Shown one piece after another: positions 8,424 through 17,540 of a DNA stretch of 37,397 bases. The translations under genes were made by a program, and so were the position numbers. The stretch covers positions 1 through 37,397 of the forward strand of contig JAUILP010000034.1 of the NCBI GenBank assembly GCA_030432875.1. The letters are read 5' to 3'. The first letter of the stretch is position 1. Every line of letters starts with the position of its first letter. The notes beneath the pieces were generated by a model. That model saw nothing but the letters and a program-made list of their open reading frames with translations. It searched no databases and was not told where the DNA came from. Origin of the DNA: Oligoflexia bacterium (GTDB lineage: Bacteria; Bdellovibrionota_B; Oligoflexia; Oligoflexales; JAGOVF01).

Positions 8424-10331
8424 TCAATCTTGCTTCTTAAAAGTTGCCGAAATTCTTTTCCTGGGTGAATTTTCAGTTACATTAAAAATTTTTGTTTTTT
8501 TAATTTGCGCCCCAAATAATAATTTAACTTCATAAACTCCTTCACTGACTTCATATTGCTCTAACTTTTGCATTTGAATGAACTCGTGCATTGAGCCTGT
8601 CGTTTGATCCACCAACAGTATACGAAGAGGTATAGAATCGCTAACAATCTCAATTGTACTTAATGCTGGAGTGATTATTACTTCTTGGGCACTTTTTTTA
8701 TTTTCTGGTACACCTGAACTTAAGACTTCTTTAGGGGGCGCTTCAATATTTTTTGTCTTCACTGCTGGGTTAATAACATCTGAATCTGAAACACTTGGTT
8801 TACGGCCAGATTGCATTTTTTGAACGATTTCTGACAACACATTATGTGTATCAGTGCTTTGCTTGGGTAAATCTCCAGAATAGAGGTTATAAAAAAAGTA
8901 AAAAACAATAGAGGATATCACTACGAAGTAAAAAGTTTTATGTGATGAGCGTTTGGTTGCGCTCTTTAGATAGGCTTTTTGCTGCCATGTAGGCAATATA
9001 TATTTTCGTTTTTTATGGGTTGACCGAAAAGGGGGGGGCGGGGACGCTGCTTGGTTTTTTCTTGAAGGATTAGGCCTGACTTTATTTTCGTTATTTGATT
9101 CAGTTCTACTATTGTTAGCAAGGTCCTCACTTGACTTTTTAGTCTCACCGTCATTTTTCAGGCCATTAGTATAAAAGGCGTCGTTTTTATAATTTAATAT
9201 AGGTTGGGCTGCTGAAAAATGGGTGGCTGATTTTGGGGTTTGTGACGAATTCTCGTATGCAAATACAGTAGTGCTCATCGCAGGGGTGGTAGCTGTTGGG
9301 CGCCGTGGCTTTAATACTTCACCAAATTTTTTAACAGATGTAGAGGCTATACGTTGATCTTGTTTTGAGCTTTTGTTGAGTAAATTTTTGGATTCTAAAA
9401 AATATTCGTGACATACTTTATTCTTGAGTTTTTCTTCATAGGTTTCTGGGCTAATGAAAAAGCGCTCTAGTTCAACGTGTGCTTCAACAAAGCCCTGGGA
9501 AAATAAAAATTTGTCAATAATATTTATCATTTCATCGGCATTTTCAAATCTCCGGTCGCGATTATTTTGCATCCCTTTAATGATTATGGTGTCAAAGATT
9601 TCTGGTAAATACGTAATTATCTGGCGAGGGGCTAGAAATTTTCCGCCTACGATTTTTAGAACAACATCATGGCTAGTATTGCCAGTGAATGGTAGTTTTC
9701 CTGTGACGATTTCATAAAAGAGTACGCATAATGAATAGAGGTCACTGCGAGCATCGACTCCTTTACCTTTTATTTGTTCAACAGACATGTAGCTTGGGGA
9801 GCCCATAAATGTTCCGGTCATGGTCAAAGCATTTTGATGTATATCCTTGGCAATACCAAAATCCATAAGTTTTATGATGCCTGAAGAGGTCAGCATTACG
9901 TTTTCAGGCTTAATATCACGGTGAATAATGCCCTGAGCATGCACAATAGCTAGAGCTTTACAAATTTCTCTTATTATGAATGCAGCGATTAAAGGGTGAA
10001 GCCGTCCTAAAGGCATAGCATTTAGGAACTGACCTAAATTCCAGCCTGTTATCATCTCTGTTACGAGCCAGGCATCAGAAGATGTTAGGCCTGAGTAATC
10101 ATAAATCTTAACAATACTCGGATGATTTAATGACGAAATAGCCTGAGCTTCTACCTGAAAACGCTTGCGAATTTCAGGGATTTTTGCCATGTGATCATGG
10201 AGTATTTTCACTGCTACATGCCGTGATAATTTAGTATCAAAAGCCTGATAAACCGAAGCCATGCCACCTGAGCCGATAAGCTTTTCAATTTTATAGCGTT
10301 GGCCAATGAGCTTTTGCACTAATTTCCTCAT
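8424..10331 (-). CDS. Transmembrane Hanks-type Ser/Thr protein kinase
   Basis: A 635-residue kinase with a complete catalytic domain. It has a glycine loop GSGGMASVY (20-28), VAVK with Lys42, the catalytic loop HRDIKPEN (137-144), DFG (157-159), a Thr-rich activation loop (NALTMTGTFMGSPSYMSVEQ region) and SDLYSLCVLFYE. The domain ends near residue 275. A Ser/Pro-rich juxtamembrane linker (about 330-460) leads to one transmembrane helix (about 466-483) and a roughly 150-residue extracytoplasmic domain with a PEGA-like beta-rich end. All catalytic residues are present, so it should be active. A run of eight C on the coding strand (9031-9038) encodes Pro in the linker. It is the first gene of the kinase-PEGA pair. 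A PP2C phosphatase lies about 5 kb away. Confidence 0.93.
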   Translation of the reverse strand: MRKLVQKLIGQRYKIEKLIGSGGMASVYQAFDTKLSRHVAVKILHDHMAKIPEIRKRFQVEAQAISSLNHPSIVKIYDYSGLTSSDAWLVTEMITGWNLGQFLNAMPLGRLHPLIAAFIIREICKALAIVHAQGIIHRDIKPENVMLTSSGIIKLMDFGIAKDIHQNALTMTGTFMGSPSYMSVEQIKGKGVDARSDLYSLCVLFYEIVTGKLPFTGNTSHDVVLKIVGGKFLAPRQIITYLPEIFDTIIIKGMQNNRDRRFENADEMINIIDKFLFSQGFVEAHVELERFFISPETYEEKLKNKVCHEYFLESKNLLNKSSKQDQRIASTSVKKFGEVLKPRRPTATTPAMSTTVFAYENSSQTPKSATHFSAAQPILNYKNDAFYTNGLKNDGETKKSSEDLANNSRTESNNENKVRPNPSRKNQAASPPPPFRSTHKKRKYILPTWQQKAYLKSATKRSSHKTFYFVVISSIVFYFFYNLYSGDLPKQSTDTHNVLSEIVQKMQSGRKPSVSDSDVINPAVKTKNIEAPPKEVLSSGVPENKKSAQEVIITPALSTIEIVSDSIPLRILLVDQTTGSMHEFIQMQKLEQYEVSEGVYEVKLLFGAQIKKTKIFNVTENSPRKRISATFKKQD

Positions 10332-10551
10332 ACCTAAGATATATTCATACCAGCAAAAATTTTCACTCTACAGAACCATCTTTACGAAAAATATCTGCAA
10401 AACTTTTTTGGGTTTAAAATTGTCCAAGCGTTCAATTTCAAAAACTCAAGCAAAGTTGCATCCCCAATTTGTAAATATATATTGGGACCTTCTGCTATCG
10501 ACAGGAATGGGCATTTCAAAAAGAAATAACTCTTGGATAATAGAAAAGAAT

Positions 10552-12009
10552 CTAGGAAATTTCGTGAGGAAGTAGTTCCTTAGCGGAGGTGAATTTTTTA
10601 AACGGACTATAGTATCTAAGGTTGGAAACCTTGGAAGAGTATAAGCAAGCGTAATCAATTACTTGTTCGGCAAGTCGGCTACGTTCCAAACCCGTGCGCA
10701 TGAGCTCTCCCCAAAAAGGATGGGCTGTAAAGGATCTGTTCTCTAATAAAGCATCTATTTCTTCAGTGATTTTGCTGATTTTTTCCGTTTTCTCGCTTAG
10801 CTCCTGCTGCAGTTGTGAGAGTTTCTGGCTATGGACTTTTTCACGGTATTCTTTGTGGGGAGTAGCAAGTCCCTTCTCATAAAGAGTCTCAACTTTTTTA
10901 ACGATATAATGATGCTGTTCTTCGAGCATTTCGCGCTCTAAAATAAGTTTTTGAATCTCTTCATGGGTTTTGCGCGAATTAGATAAATTTTTAAATTCAA
11001 AATCTAATTCATCAATAATCAGCAGGGTACGCCAATTAAAGCGATGTTTTGAGTGGATAATGTCGCCATAAATATGATCGCCAACGTATAAAACCTCATC
11101 GCCACGCAAGGAAGAAATTCGTTCAAGGAGTTTGGCATTTCCACCATGAAATATTTTGTGGTCTAAGGATAGTCCGTCATGAATGCGCAGGTGTCCTGTA
11201 TCAGGAAGCACTTCAAAAAATGGCTGGCTACCTACAAAAAAACCGGGTTTACTGCTTCCGACAATTACAAAATCAAATATATCGAGCCACTGATGGTTAG
11301 TGTGATTTTTACCTTTGCTTAAAATATATGCCATTATTTGATTGGTATAATCCCAGTAACTATTTGTCAGTAAAAATAGTTTTTTTCCAGCCTCTTTCAG
11401 TTTGATCAATGCTTCAATCATGCCATCATCTTTTTTGACATATTTGGGAAGGTTGCGCAAAACCTTAGTTTTTATTGTTCCATCTTTATGGCTGAGATCG
11501 ATGAAGTATTTGATGTCTCGGTATACTTCCTCAAAAGTTTTACTGATCACGCCTGGATTGCGTGCCATATAATCGACAATATCTGCGTAAAGTTGAATTT
11601 CGCTTAAAGCAAAAAATGTATCGACAGACACAAAATCATCAGCTTTATAGCTCTGCGAATTATATAGGCTGCGACGGGTTTCTCTATCTAGTTTTTTTCG
11701 CCCGTGGTAAGCAACTTTAACATATTTATGCCCATCGACTTTTAGAATGTTGCCTCTATTGATATCAACTAAGAGGCCGCGAATAATGAAATTAGGATTA
11801 AACTTTAAAGAAAGTAGATCTTTTGGATAACCGGCTTCAATGAATTTTTCAAGGGTTATATTGAAAGCGAGCTCTTCAAAATTTTCACGGTCATAAATGG
11901 CAAGAGTATGATCCATATCAAAACCAATAGCTCGAATGCTCGCCATATTTAATGAACGATTTACGTAAATCCTTTGCCACGGCTTAAGCGAATTTTTTAG
12001 CTCTAACAA
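10552..12009 (-). CDS. HAD-IG family 5'-nucleotidase (cytosolic purine nucleotidase-like)
   Basis: A 485-residue HAD-superfamily phosphatase related to the NT5C2-type family. Motif I is DMDHTLAIYD with nucleophile Asp31 and acid/base Asp33. A following block, FNITLEKFIEAGYP..L, is characteristic of the family. Motif II is LLTNSYWDYT, and the acidic motif is GDHIYGDI. A coiled-coil stretch (around EREMLEEQHHYIVKK...KTEKISKITEEIDALLE) lies in the C-terminal third. It probably dephosphorylates nucleoside monophosphates such as IMP or GMP, as in the family. The start is TTG at 12009, supported by GAGGTGA at good spacing; an internal ATG 21 codons later is the alternative. The next upstream gene (PilZ) ends 28 bases away, so it may belong to that operon. 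Confidence 0.85.
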   Translation of the reverse strand: MLELKNSLKPWQRIYVNRSLNMASIRAIGFDMDHTLAIYDRENFEELAFNITLEKFIEAGYPKDLLSLKFNPNFIIRGLLVDINRGNILKVDGHKYVKVAYHGRKKLDRETRRSLYNSQSYKADDFVSVDTFFALSEIQLYADIVDYMARNPGVISKTFEEVYRDIKYFIDLSHKDGTIKTKVLRNLPKYVKKDDGMIEALIKLKEAGKKLFLLTNSYWDYTNQIMAYILSKGKNHTNHQWLDIFDFVIVGSSKPGFFVGSQPFFEVLPDTGHLRIHDGLSLDHKIFHGGNAKLLERISSLRGDEVLYVGDHIYGDIIHSKHRFNWRTLLIIDELDFEFKNLSNSRKTHEEIQKLILEREMLEEQHHYIVKKVETLYEKGLATPHKEYREKVHSQKLSQLQQELSEKTEKISKITEEIDALLENRSFTAHPFWGELMRTGLERSRLAEQVIDYACLYSSKVSNLRYYSPFKKFTSAKELLPHEIS

Positions 12010-12037
12010 GAGAATATCACCTCATAAAAAAATATTA

Positions 12038-12655
12038 TCAACCGAATATACTCGGGACTTCAGAGGTAAATTTTATGCCGACCTGATTGTGAATTTTACC
12101 TTCAATATTTATATATTTACGTACATAAACAACAGTTCCTGAAGATTTGAAAAATGAATCACGCTCGATGGTGACTTTTAATTCCTCAAAATACATGCCG
12201 GGTTGAAATAGGGCAGAATCTATATGGGTGCTAATACATAAGCCTGTACTAGACATATCCATCACTCTTTTCTTTAATAATGTTTGCCTATCAAGCGGGT
12301 TTAGGATTTCGCATACGACTTTTTCTTCTGTTGAAAAGCTATAACGTTCTGTCGTGCGTGAATTTTCAATAGCGTCGTCATATTTTAGGGGGAAAACAAT
12401 ATATTTACCGTCGCTTTTTATTTCGTCACTCTCAAAACGAAACATATTGACTTGGAGAAAAAATTTTTGTGAATTGACGACAGGAGTTATGTAATTTGGT
12501 GCTACCGTATTAACGATAACAAGGGCATCAATAGGCAGAACTTTTTTTATGCGAGATTCAAAAGTTATATTAACGTTGCTCGCACTAAAAAATACAGGTG
12601 AATGCTGATTAATGGCATCTTTTATGACATCATGTTTTTGCTTATTAACTTTCAC
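12038..12655 (-). CDS. PilZ-domain protein (c-di-GMP receptor)
   Basis: A 205-residue cytosolic protein with an N-terminal beta-rich region (about 20-98) of YcgR-N type and a C-terminal PilZ domain. Both c-di-GMP-binding motifs are visible: RTTER (RxxxR, 100-104) and DMSSTG (DxSxxG, 133-138), so ligand binding is expected. The start is a GTG that overlaps the stop of the preceding TPR/barrel gene in the arrangement GTGA, implying translational coupling. This suggests it reads c-di-GMP and acts together with that envelope protein or on surface structures; the partner is inferred from gene order. Confidence 0.88.
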   Translation of the reverse strand: MKVNKQKHDVIKDAINQHSPVFFSASNVNITFESRIKKVLPIDALVIVNTVAPNYITPVVNSQKFFLQVNMFRFESDEIKSDGKYIVFPLKYDDAIENSRTTERYSFSTEEKVVCEILNPLDRQTLLKKRVMDMSSTGLCISTHIDSALFQPGMYFEELKVTIERDSFFKSSGTVVYVRKYINIEGKIHNQVGIKFTSEVPSIFG

Positions 12656-14409
12656 CGTGGTGTCTCTTTATTGTAAAAACGGTATTCATCATATTTTTTT
12701 ACATTATTAATAATATCATCAACACTAGGAAAGGCTAAAGTCACTTGCATTAATATATCAGTTTTGTTGGTTTCAAATTGGGTTTGGGCGGAATTTTTAT
12801 TTTCAAGATTTGAGTATTTAAGGCTTATTCTGGAAAAATTGGTGTAATCCCAATAAATTTCGGCGTCATAGGCCATGCCGGTATCAGTTCGTTCACACAC
12901 AGAAGGGACATCACTAGCTTGGCTTATTTTTGAGCTTGTGCGACATCCGCCGACTTGTAGATGGGGGACTAAATAGGTGTCTACATAAAAGCCTAAGTTC
13001 AGACTTAGGAAAAATGAATTAAAGAGTTCATGACTCAATTTAGCACTAGCTCCTTCGCGCTTATAATCGAGCCATAGGTCATTGAAGACAAATTCAAAGC
13101 GATATAAATTGAGGTCAATTGCTGTCCCATAGTCAGGAAGGGCTAAATGGGAACGCAGACCAACACTGAGCAAAGGGCTTGATTCGCTGAGATCATAGGT
13201 TTTATAGGAAAACTCCTGATCATCTTCTTGCAGTTCTTTGTACATATAGGTGTAAAGTTCTAGGCTCAAATTATCTGTTATAACAGCGCTAACATAAGGA
13301 ATAAGTAATGATGCAGTAGAAATACGCAGGCTTTTTTGTACCTGTGAGTCCTCGGGACTAGTCATCAGAGAGCTTCCTACACGCTCAAAGCTCATTTGGC
13401 CGAAAAATCCTAGGATAAAATCAGAAAAAATCTCGCGATTAAATTCACCATAAAAGTTGTGCCGACGATAGAGAAGATCAGGTCGGTAAAGAAAATAGTC
13501 GAAATCAAAATAATCTTCTTGAAACCGCTGCAATCGCTCTGGAGTCGTAAACCAGGTCTGATTATATATATAACCGAGGCTAAGGGTATTGCTGCTTCTT
13601 TTTATGGGGCCGATACCTAGACCAAAGTTTGCTGTTAGATAATAGTCAATCGAGTTGCTATTTCGTAGTCCGCCTGTTTCTAAGGGTTCCTTCTCACGAC
13701 CCTCTCTATTGCCGCTGCCGATGTCTAAAAACCAAAAATGCTCATAATTAAAAAGGGACCAGGAGCTATATTTATAGAGGGTCAGTTTGGGATCTGGGAA
13801 CTTGAGTCCCCTCAGGTAACTGATATATTTTCCTTTATTTATACTTTTTAGGGCGCGATCAGCGATTTTTTGGTAAATTGCTCGAGGAAATCTTAGGCTG
13901 TATTGGCGGAACCAAAAGCTGGCTTTAGGGAAATCCCGTCGATGGTAATAAGCCATGCCAATTTCAAAGGTCGCTCGTGAGGCGAATTCGTCATTATAAA
14001 GACTCGCTTTTTTTAAATAAAAAATTCCTATGCGAAATTTTTTTTGAAGCAAATGAGATACGCCCAGATAATAAAGATTATAGGAAGGTGCCTGGGTTTT
14101 TTTCATGGAGCGTTTTAAGTTATCAATAGCTTCAGCGGACATGCCAAGGTGAAAATAGCTTGCGCCGATTAAATCGCGGGCGCGCATGTCTTTAGGGTTA
14201 TCACGCAGGTGTTTTCTGAGTTTCGCAATCGCTTTTAAAAAAAATTCCTTCTGAAAATCAATAGCGGCGAGTTCATAGTAATTTTGTTTTTCCTGAGGTA
14301 AACTCGGTGACGTGAGTTGTGGAGGGTGTCGCACCTGTGAAAAGCCTATAAGAGAAAATAATAAGGCAAAAATAGGTGAAAAAACATATAATAAAAAGTA
14401 AGTTTTCAT
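12652..14409 (-). CDS. Exported TPR protein with C-terminal beta-barrel-like domain
   Basis: A 585-residue protein with a signal peptide (residues 1 to about 25). Residues about 45-200 hold four TPR-like units, for example KAIAKLRKHLRDNPKDMRARDLIGASYFHLG and further A-x-x-x-G-x-x-Y patterns. The remaining roughly 350 residues alternate aromatic and polar positions in many amphipathic strands and end in YDEYRFYNKETPR, as in outer-membrane barrels. It may be a periplasm-to-outer-membrane scaffold or an exopolysaccharide or pilus-associated porin. The final residue is not Phe, so Bam-type insertion is uncertain. The stop overlaps the PilZ start by four bases. The divergent neighbour begins only 40 bases away, so their promoters must share or overlap this gap. 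Confidence 0.72.
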   Translation of the reverse strand: MKTYFLLYVFSPIFALLFSLIGFSQVRHPPQLTSPSLPQEKQNYYELAAIDFQKEFFLKAIAKLRKHLRDNPKDMRARDLIGASYFHLGMSAEAIDNLKRSMKKTQAPSYNLYYLGVSHLLQKKFRIGIFYLKKASLYNDEFASRATFEIGMAYYHRRDFPKASFWFRQYSLRFPRAIYQKIADRALKSINKGKYISYLRGLKFPDPKLTLYKYSSWSLFNYEHFWFLDIGSGNREGREKEPLETGGLRNSNSIDYYLTANFGLGIGPIKRSSNTLSLGYIYNQTWFTTPERLQRFQEDYFDFDYFLYRPDLLYRRHNFYGEFNREIFSDFILGFFGQMSFERVGSSLMTSPEDSQVQKSLRISTASLLIPYVSAVITDNLSLELYTYMYKELQEDDQEFSYKTYDLSESSPLLSVGLRSHLALPDYGTAIDLNLYRFEFVFNDLWLDYKREGASAKLSHELFNSFFLSLNLGFYVDTYLVPHLQVGGCRTSSKISQASDVPSVCERTDTGMAYDAEIYWDYTNFSRISLKYSNLENKNSAQTQFETNKTDILMQVTLAFPSVDDIINNVKKYDEYRFYNKETPR

Positions 14410-14449
14410 CTTAATTCAAAAAGTGACTTTTAGGTTAATCTGACACATT

Positions 14450-15319
14450 ATGATTGTACCAGTCGAAAAAGCGATATTAGGAGGCTTGCACCTTGCCGGG
14501 CCCAATTCAAACAAAACAGCCTTGGTCATCCTACACTACTCTTTCAATGATCAAAAATTGATAATCAAAAGAGTATACGAAAAAATTGGCTCTTATGGAA
14601 GTTTATATTCGGATGATCGCCTGACTAAGGTATTGAAATTTGAAGGGGAACCGCATGCTTTGGTCGTGGACGCCCCATTATCTGTGCCTCCTTGCGTGCG
14701 TTGTGTGCAGCCAACTTGTCCTGGAGTGAACTCTTGTAGCGATGTTGAGGTCGCATTTATGATCTCTAAGTCGCGCGTCCTTAATAATAAAAAAAAGGGG
14801 CGAAAGGTTCGTCCGATCAATCCTCAGTGTCATCGCCTTTGGGATGTAGAACAAATGATTCGTTTATGGCCCAAAATTATCGAGCCTAGCTATAGCTCTA
14901 ATTTAGCGCCCCTTGTCATTAGGGCACAAGTTTTTCAAAAAAGGCTTCGGGCTGAGTATCCTAATTTAACCCTATATGAAACATCGATACCATTGAGTCT
15001 TCAGGTTTTTAGGGACTTTTTTTCGGATGGTGGTGAAGACTTCTGGACTGGCTATAACGACTTCTTCCAGGGGGCCAAAATTCGGGGGCAAATTTTTAAC
15101 TGTTTATGGGAAAAATGGTTTGCGCCGCAAGATGATCTTGAGGTCCTACGTGAAAAAATTATAACCATTATCCCTTTATTTAATGCGTTTATTTGTGGCC
15201 TTAATGCAGTTTTTCTTAGTGTTAATCATAAGCAAAACGTTATGCAGCAAAAACTGCCGCCTCAGCAAGAACAATTATTTATTCCGTCAGTAGAGAAATT
15301 AGCGATAGAATATCAATAG
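14450..15319 (+). CDS. DUF429-like predicted RNase H-fold protein
   Basis: A 289-residue protein. The opening GGLHLAGPNSNKTALVIL resembles the first strand of DUF429 proteins (usually G-x-D-L-A), and LVVDAPLSVP matches their conserved I-D-A-P-L segment. The first Asp appears as His here. A Cys-rich stretch CVRCVQPTCPGVNSC follows the Asp motif and may bind metal, and a central basic patch (KKKGRKVRP) precedes a C-terminal helical half. DUF429 members are predicted nuclease-fold proteins of unproven function. The ribosome site is weak (AGG 15 bases upstream). It lies 40 bases before the PP2C gene on the same strand, so it could be the first gene of that operon. Confidence 0.5.
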   Translation: MIVPVEKAILGGLHLAGPNSNKTALVILHYSFNDQKLIIKRVYEKIGSYGSLYSDDRLTKVLKFEGEPHALVVDAPLSVPPCVRCVQPTCPGVNSCSDVEVAFMISKSRVLNNKKKGRKVRPINPQCHRLWDVEQMIRLWPKIIEPSYSSNLAPLVIRAQVFQKRLRAEYPNLTLYETSIPLSLQVFRDFFSDGGEDFWTGYNDFFQGAKIRGQIFNCLWEKWFAPQDDLEVLREKIITIIPLFNAFICGLNAVFLSVNHKQNVMQQKLPPQQEQLFIPSVEKLAIEYQ

Positions 15320-15359
15320 AAATGAGAAGCAATTCTTTCTGTATGAGGAGACCTGTGTT

Positions 15360-16088
15360 TTGGAATTAATAATGGCGGGAACCACGGATATTGGTCGTGA
15401 GCGAAAGTATAACCAAGATAGTTATTATTGTAATGCCAATTTAGGGATTGCCATTATTGCTGACGGAATTGGTGGTAGAAAAGGTGGTGAAGTCGCCTCC
15501 CGAATTTTTGTAGACGGTGTCAAACAATATTTTATTGAAATTGATAAAATACGTCAGGATGAGATAAAAAATTTTTTGCTCGCTTCATTTGATAAGGTCA
15601 ATTTAGCTATTATGGCCGAGGGGCAAAAAAAAGAGCACCTAACGGGGATGGGTACAACCGCTCTATGCGTGGTTTTTGCAGGCAATCAGGTGTTTGTTGG
15701 ACATATTGGTGATAGCCGCTGCTATTTATATTATAAAGGCCATTTATTTCAAGTGACCATTGACCACAATGTTGGAACTTTTTTAAAGCAGGGTTGGATG
15801 AAACAAAATGAGGTTGGTTCTCAGGCGCGGTCCGGATCGCTAGTCAAAGCTCTAGGCTTAACGCCCTATATAGAAATGGATATATATAGTCTCAGGCCTG
15901 AGACTGGTGAGATCATTATCACCTGCACTGATGGCTTATACAGTATGGTTAGCGATCAAAGAATTTTGGAGTTGGTGCACAAAAATAGACACGATATTGA
16001 AAATCTCCCGAACATTCTTGTAAAAGAAGCAAACGCTCACGGGGGGAGGGATAATATCACGGTTATTGCGACAGAGGTCAGGTCATGA
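15360..16088 (+). CDS. PP2C-family Ser/Thr protein phosphatase
   Basis: A 242-residue cytosolic phosphatase, the size of minimal bacterial PP2C (Stp/PstP). Motifs in order are NQDSY (19-23), ADGIGGRKGGEVAS (34-47), GDSRCYLY, CTDGLYSMV and GGRDNITVI. Together they supply the Asp residues that bind the two Mn/Mg ions. It removes phosphate from Ser/Thr sites and most likely counteracts the transmembrane kinase encoded about 5 kb away, by inference. The TTG start has GAGGAG nine bases upstream; an ATG four codons in has no well-placed site. The stop overlaps the next gene by four bases (ATGA). Confidence 0.92.
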   Translation: MELIMAGTTDIGRERKYNQDSYYCNANLGIAIIADGIGGRKGGEVASRIFVDGVKQYFIEIDKIRQDEIKNFLLASFDKVNLAIMAEGQKKEHLTGMGTTALCVVFAGNQVFVGHIGDSRCYLYYKGHLFQVTIDHNVGTFLKQGWMKQNEVGSQARSGSLVKALGLTPYIEMDIYSLRPETGEIIITCTDGLYSMVSDQRILELVHKNRHDIENLPNILVKEANAHGGRDNITVIATEVRS

Positions 16089-17407
16089 AAAAAGATGGAA
16101 AGCTTTATTTAGTACGCAAAAATTATGAAAAGATGATAGGTCCCATGCCTATTGATAAAGTTGTGTCAGGATTATACCATTTAGATTTTAGTAAAAGTGA
16201 TGAGCTTTCGGGGAGTTTAGGGCCATGGGTTAAATTTGAAGATGTGGAAGCCCTAGTCAAATATTATCCTGAAATTAACGCTAAACTTCATCCTCACCGG
16301 GGCAGTAGTTTTGAGCTCCAAGGAGCCACTAAACCTCAGTTACGCCGATCAAATCAAAATAAATTTAAACGAAGTCATGTTGCGTCCATTATGTTCGTCA
16401 TTTTCGCCGTCCTTTTGGGTTTATTCGCGCTTAAATATATTCCTCAGTGGCAAGAAAATTTGAGCTTGACGTTAGAGAATGCAAAAAATCTCCAAAAAAG
16501 CATCGAAGATACACATAAAATGGTTGGGCTAAACGGTGTGAGCAAAATTTTGAGTGAAGAGGAGCAGCATTATGTTAGAATGGGACAAAAATTTAACGAA
16601 TTTTTAGTATTTATGCTTCCTTATTGGCGGCATTATAGCTTTGAATTTAAAAAAGATGGTTTTGTTGAAAATATTTCGCCTAAAGTCCTTATCGATAGCG
16701 AGCAATATAAGCTCCCTTTTGCAGACTGCTCTATTCCGTACTGGCGTCAGACGTTTGCAAGTGAAAGTACCAGTGCCCTTTTATGGTTGCGTAAATTGCC
16801 TTGGCCCAATCGCGCCCCTGTCCCCGAAGTTATAAAGCTCCTCTTATTGGAAAAAGGCTGGTTGCAACGGCGCTTTCCTAAAGGATGGATCGCGCCCCAT
16901 AATAGCTTAATTGGCTGTGCTAAAATGGCTTCTTTTGCTTGGCGGGACTTAATGGCAAAAGCATCTCGCAAAGATGTACTCTATCAAGTCATTTATGATC
17001 GTCTTGCCAGTCTTGGAGAGGTTATCCCTGGTGCGGTAGCCATTAAATTAAAGGCTTCTCAGGATTCTGGGGTCAATTTTTTGAATTTTCTGAGCTGTGC
17101 AGAGCAAGCGGAAAATAAAACGCAATTGCAGGATTGTGACCGATTTTCTTTACCAGAGCAGATGGCTGAATTAAAAATCCAGCGAATATTACTTAGTATG
17201 ATTTCTCTGGTGCTTGATAATCAAAGTCAAATCACAGAAGAATTAATGATAACAACAGCTGGGGGGGGCGTTTTTAAAGAGCGTGATAGTATCGATCTTA
17301 TGGATTTAAAGGCTGAAACTAACTTTTTGGAACTCATCAAAGAAGGTTTGAATGCCAGTAATGCGAGCTTTAAAGTTGCCCTCGTTTATCCTGATGTCGT
17401 TTTTTAG
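16085..17407 (+). CDS. GYF-like domain membrane protein coupled to PP2C
   Basis: A 440-residue protein. The first 70 residues resemble a GYF_2 module (LYLVRKNYEKMIGPMPIDKVV ... DELSGSLGPWVKFEDVEAL), which in other proteins binds proline-rich partners. One transmembrane helix lies at about residues 98-116 (IMFVIFAVLLGLFALKYI). The remaining 320 residues should be periplasmic and match nothing I recognise. An ATGA overlap with the phosphatase stop implies coupled translation. A G8 run (17271-17278) occurs within the GGG stretch of TTAGGGVF. The proline-rich PEGA protein encoded nearby is a candidate partner, as inference only. Confidence 0.6.
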   Translation: MKKDGKLYLVRKNYEKMIGPMPIDKVVSGLYHLDFSKSDELSGSLGPWVKFEDVEALVKYYPEINAKLHPHRGSSFELQGATKPQLRRSNQNKFKRSHVASIMFVIFAVLLGLFALKYIPQWQENLSLTLENAKNLQKSIEDTHKMVGLNGVSKILSEEEQHYVRMGQKFNEFLVFMLPYWRHYSFEFKKDGFVENISPKVLIDSEQYKLPFADCSIPYWRQTFASESTSALLWLRKLPWPNRAPVPEVIKLLLLEKGWLQRRFPKGWIAPHNSLIGCAKMASFAWRDLMAKASRKDVLYQVIYDRLASLGEVIPGAVAIKLKASQDSGVNFLNFLSCAEQAENKTQLQDCDRFSLPEQMAELKIQRILLSMISLVLDNQSQITEELMITTAGGGVFKERDSIDLMDLKAETNFLELIKEGLNASNASFKVALVYPDVVF

Positions 17408-17420
17408 GGTCTGTTGGCAT

Positions 17421-17472
17421 TTTGATGCGCATCACGGGTCTCTGGAGTTCTGAGATCGGGGAGCGGGCGTAT
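17421..17472 (+). repeat. GC-rich dispersed repeat, copy A
   Basis: A 52-base segment starting with the perfect palindrome GATGCGCATC, then ACGGGTCTCTGGAGTT, then CTGAGATCGGGGAGCGGGCG. It matches two other sites in the window in the same orientation (18326-18381 and 29605-29662) with only a few differences. It is clearly GC-richer than the surrounding DNA, lies just past the stop of the GYF gene, and is one of two copies flanking the methyltransferase gene. Confidence 0.85.
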
Positions 17473-17540
17473 TACCAATTTTTGCTGTTTTAATTTTAAC
17501 TCTTGGTATTCTCTGTATCTGACAATAAGAGGACGGCTCA

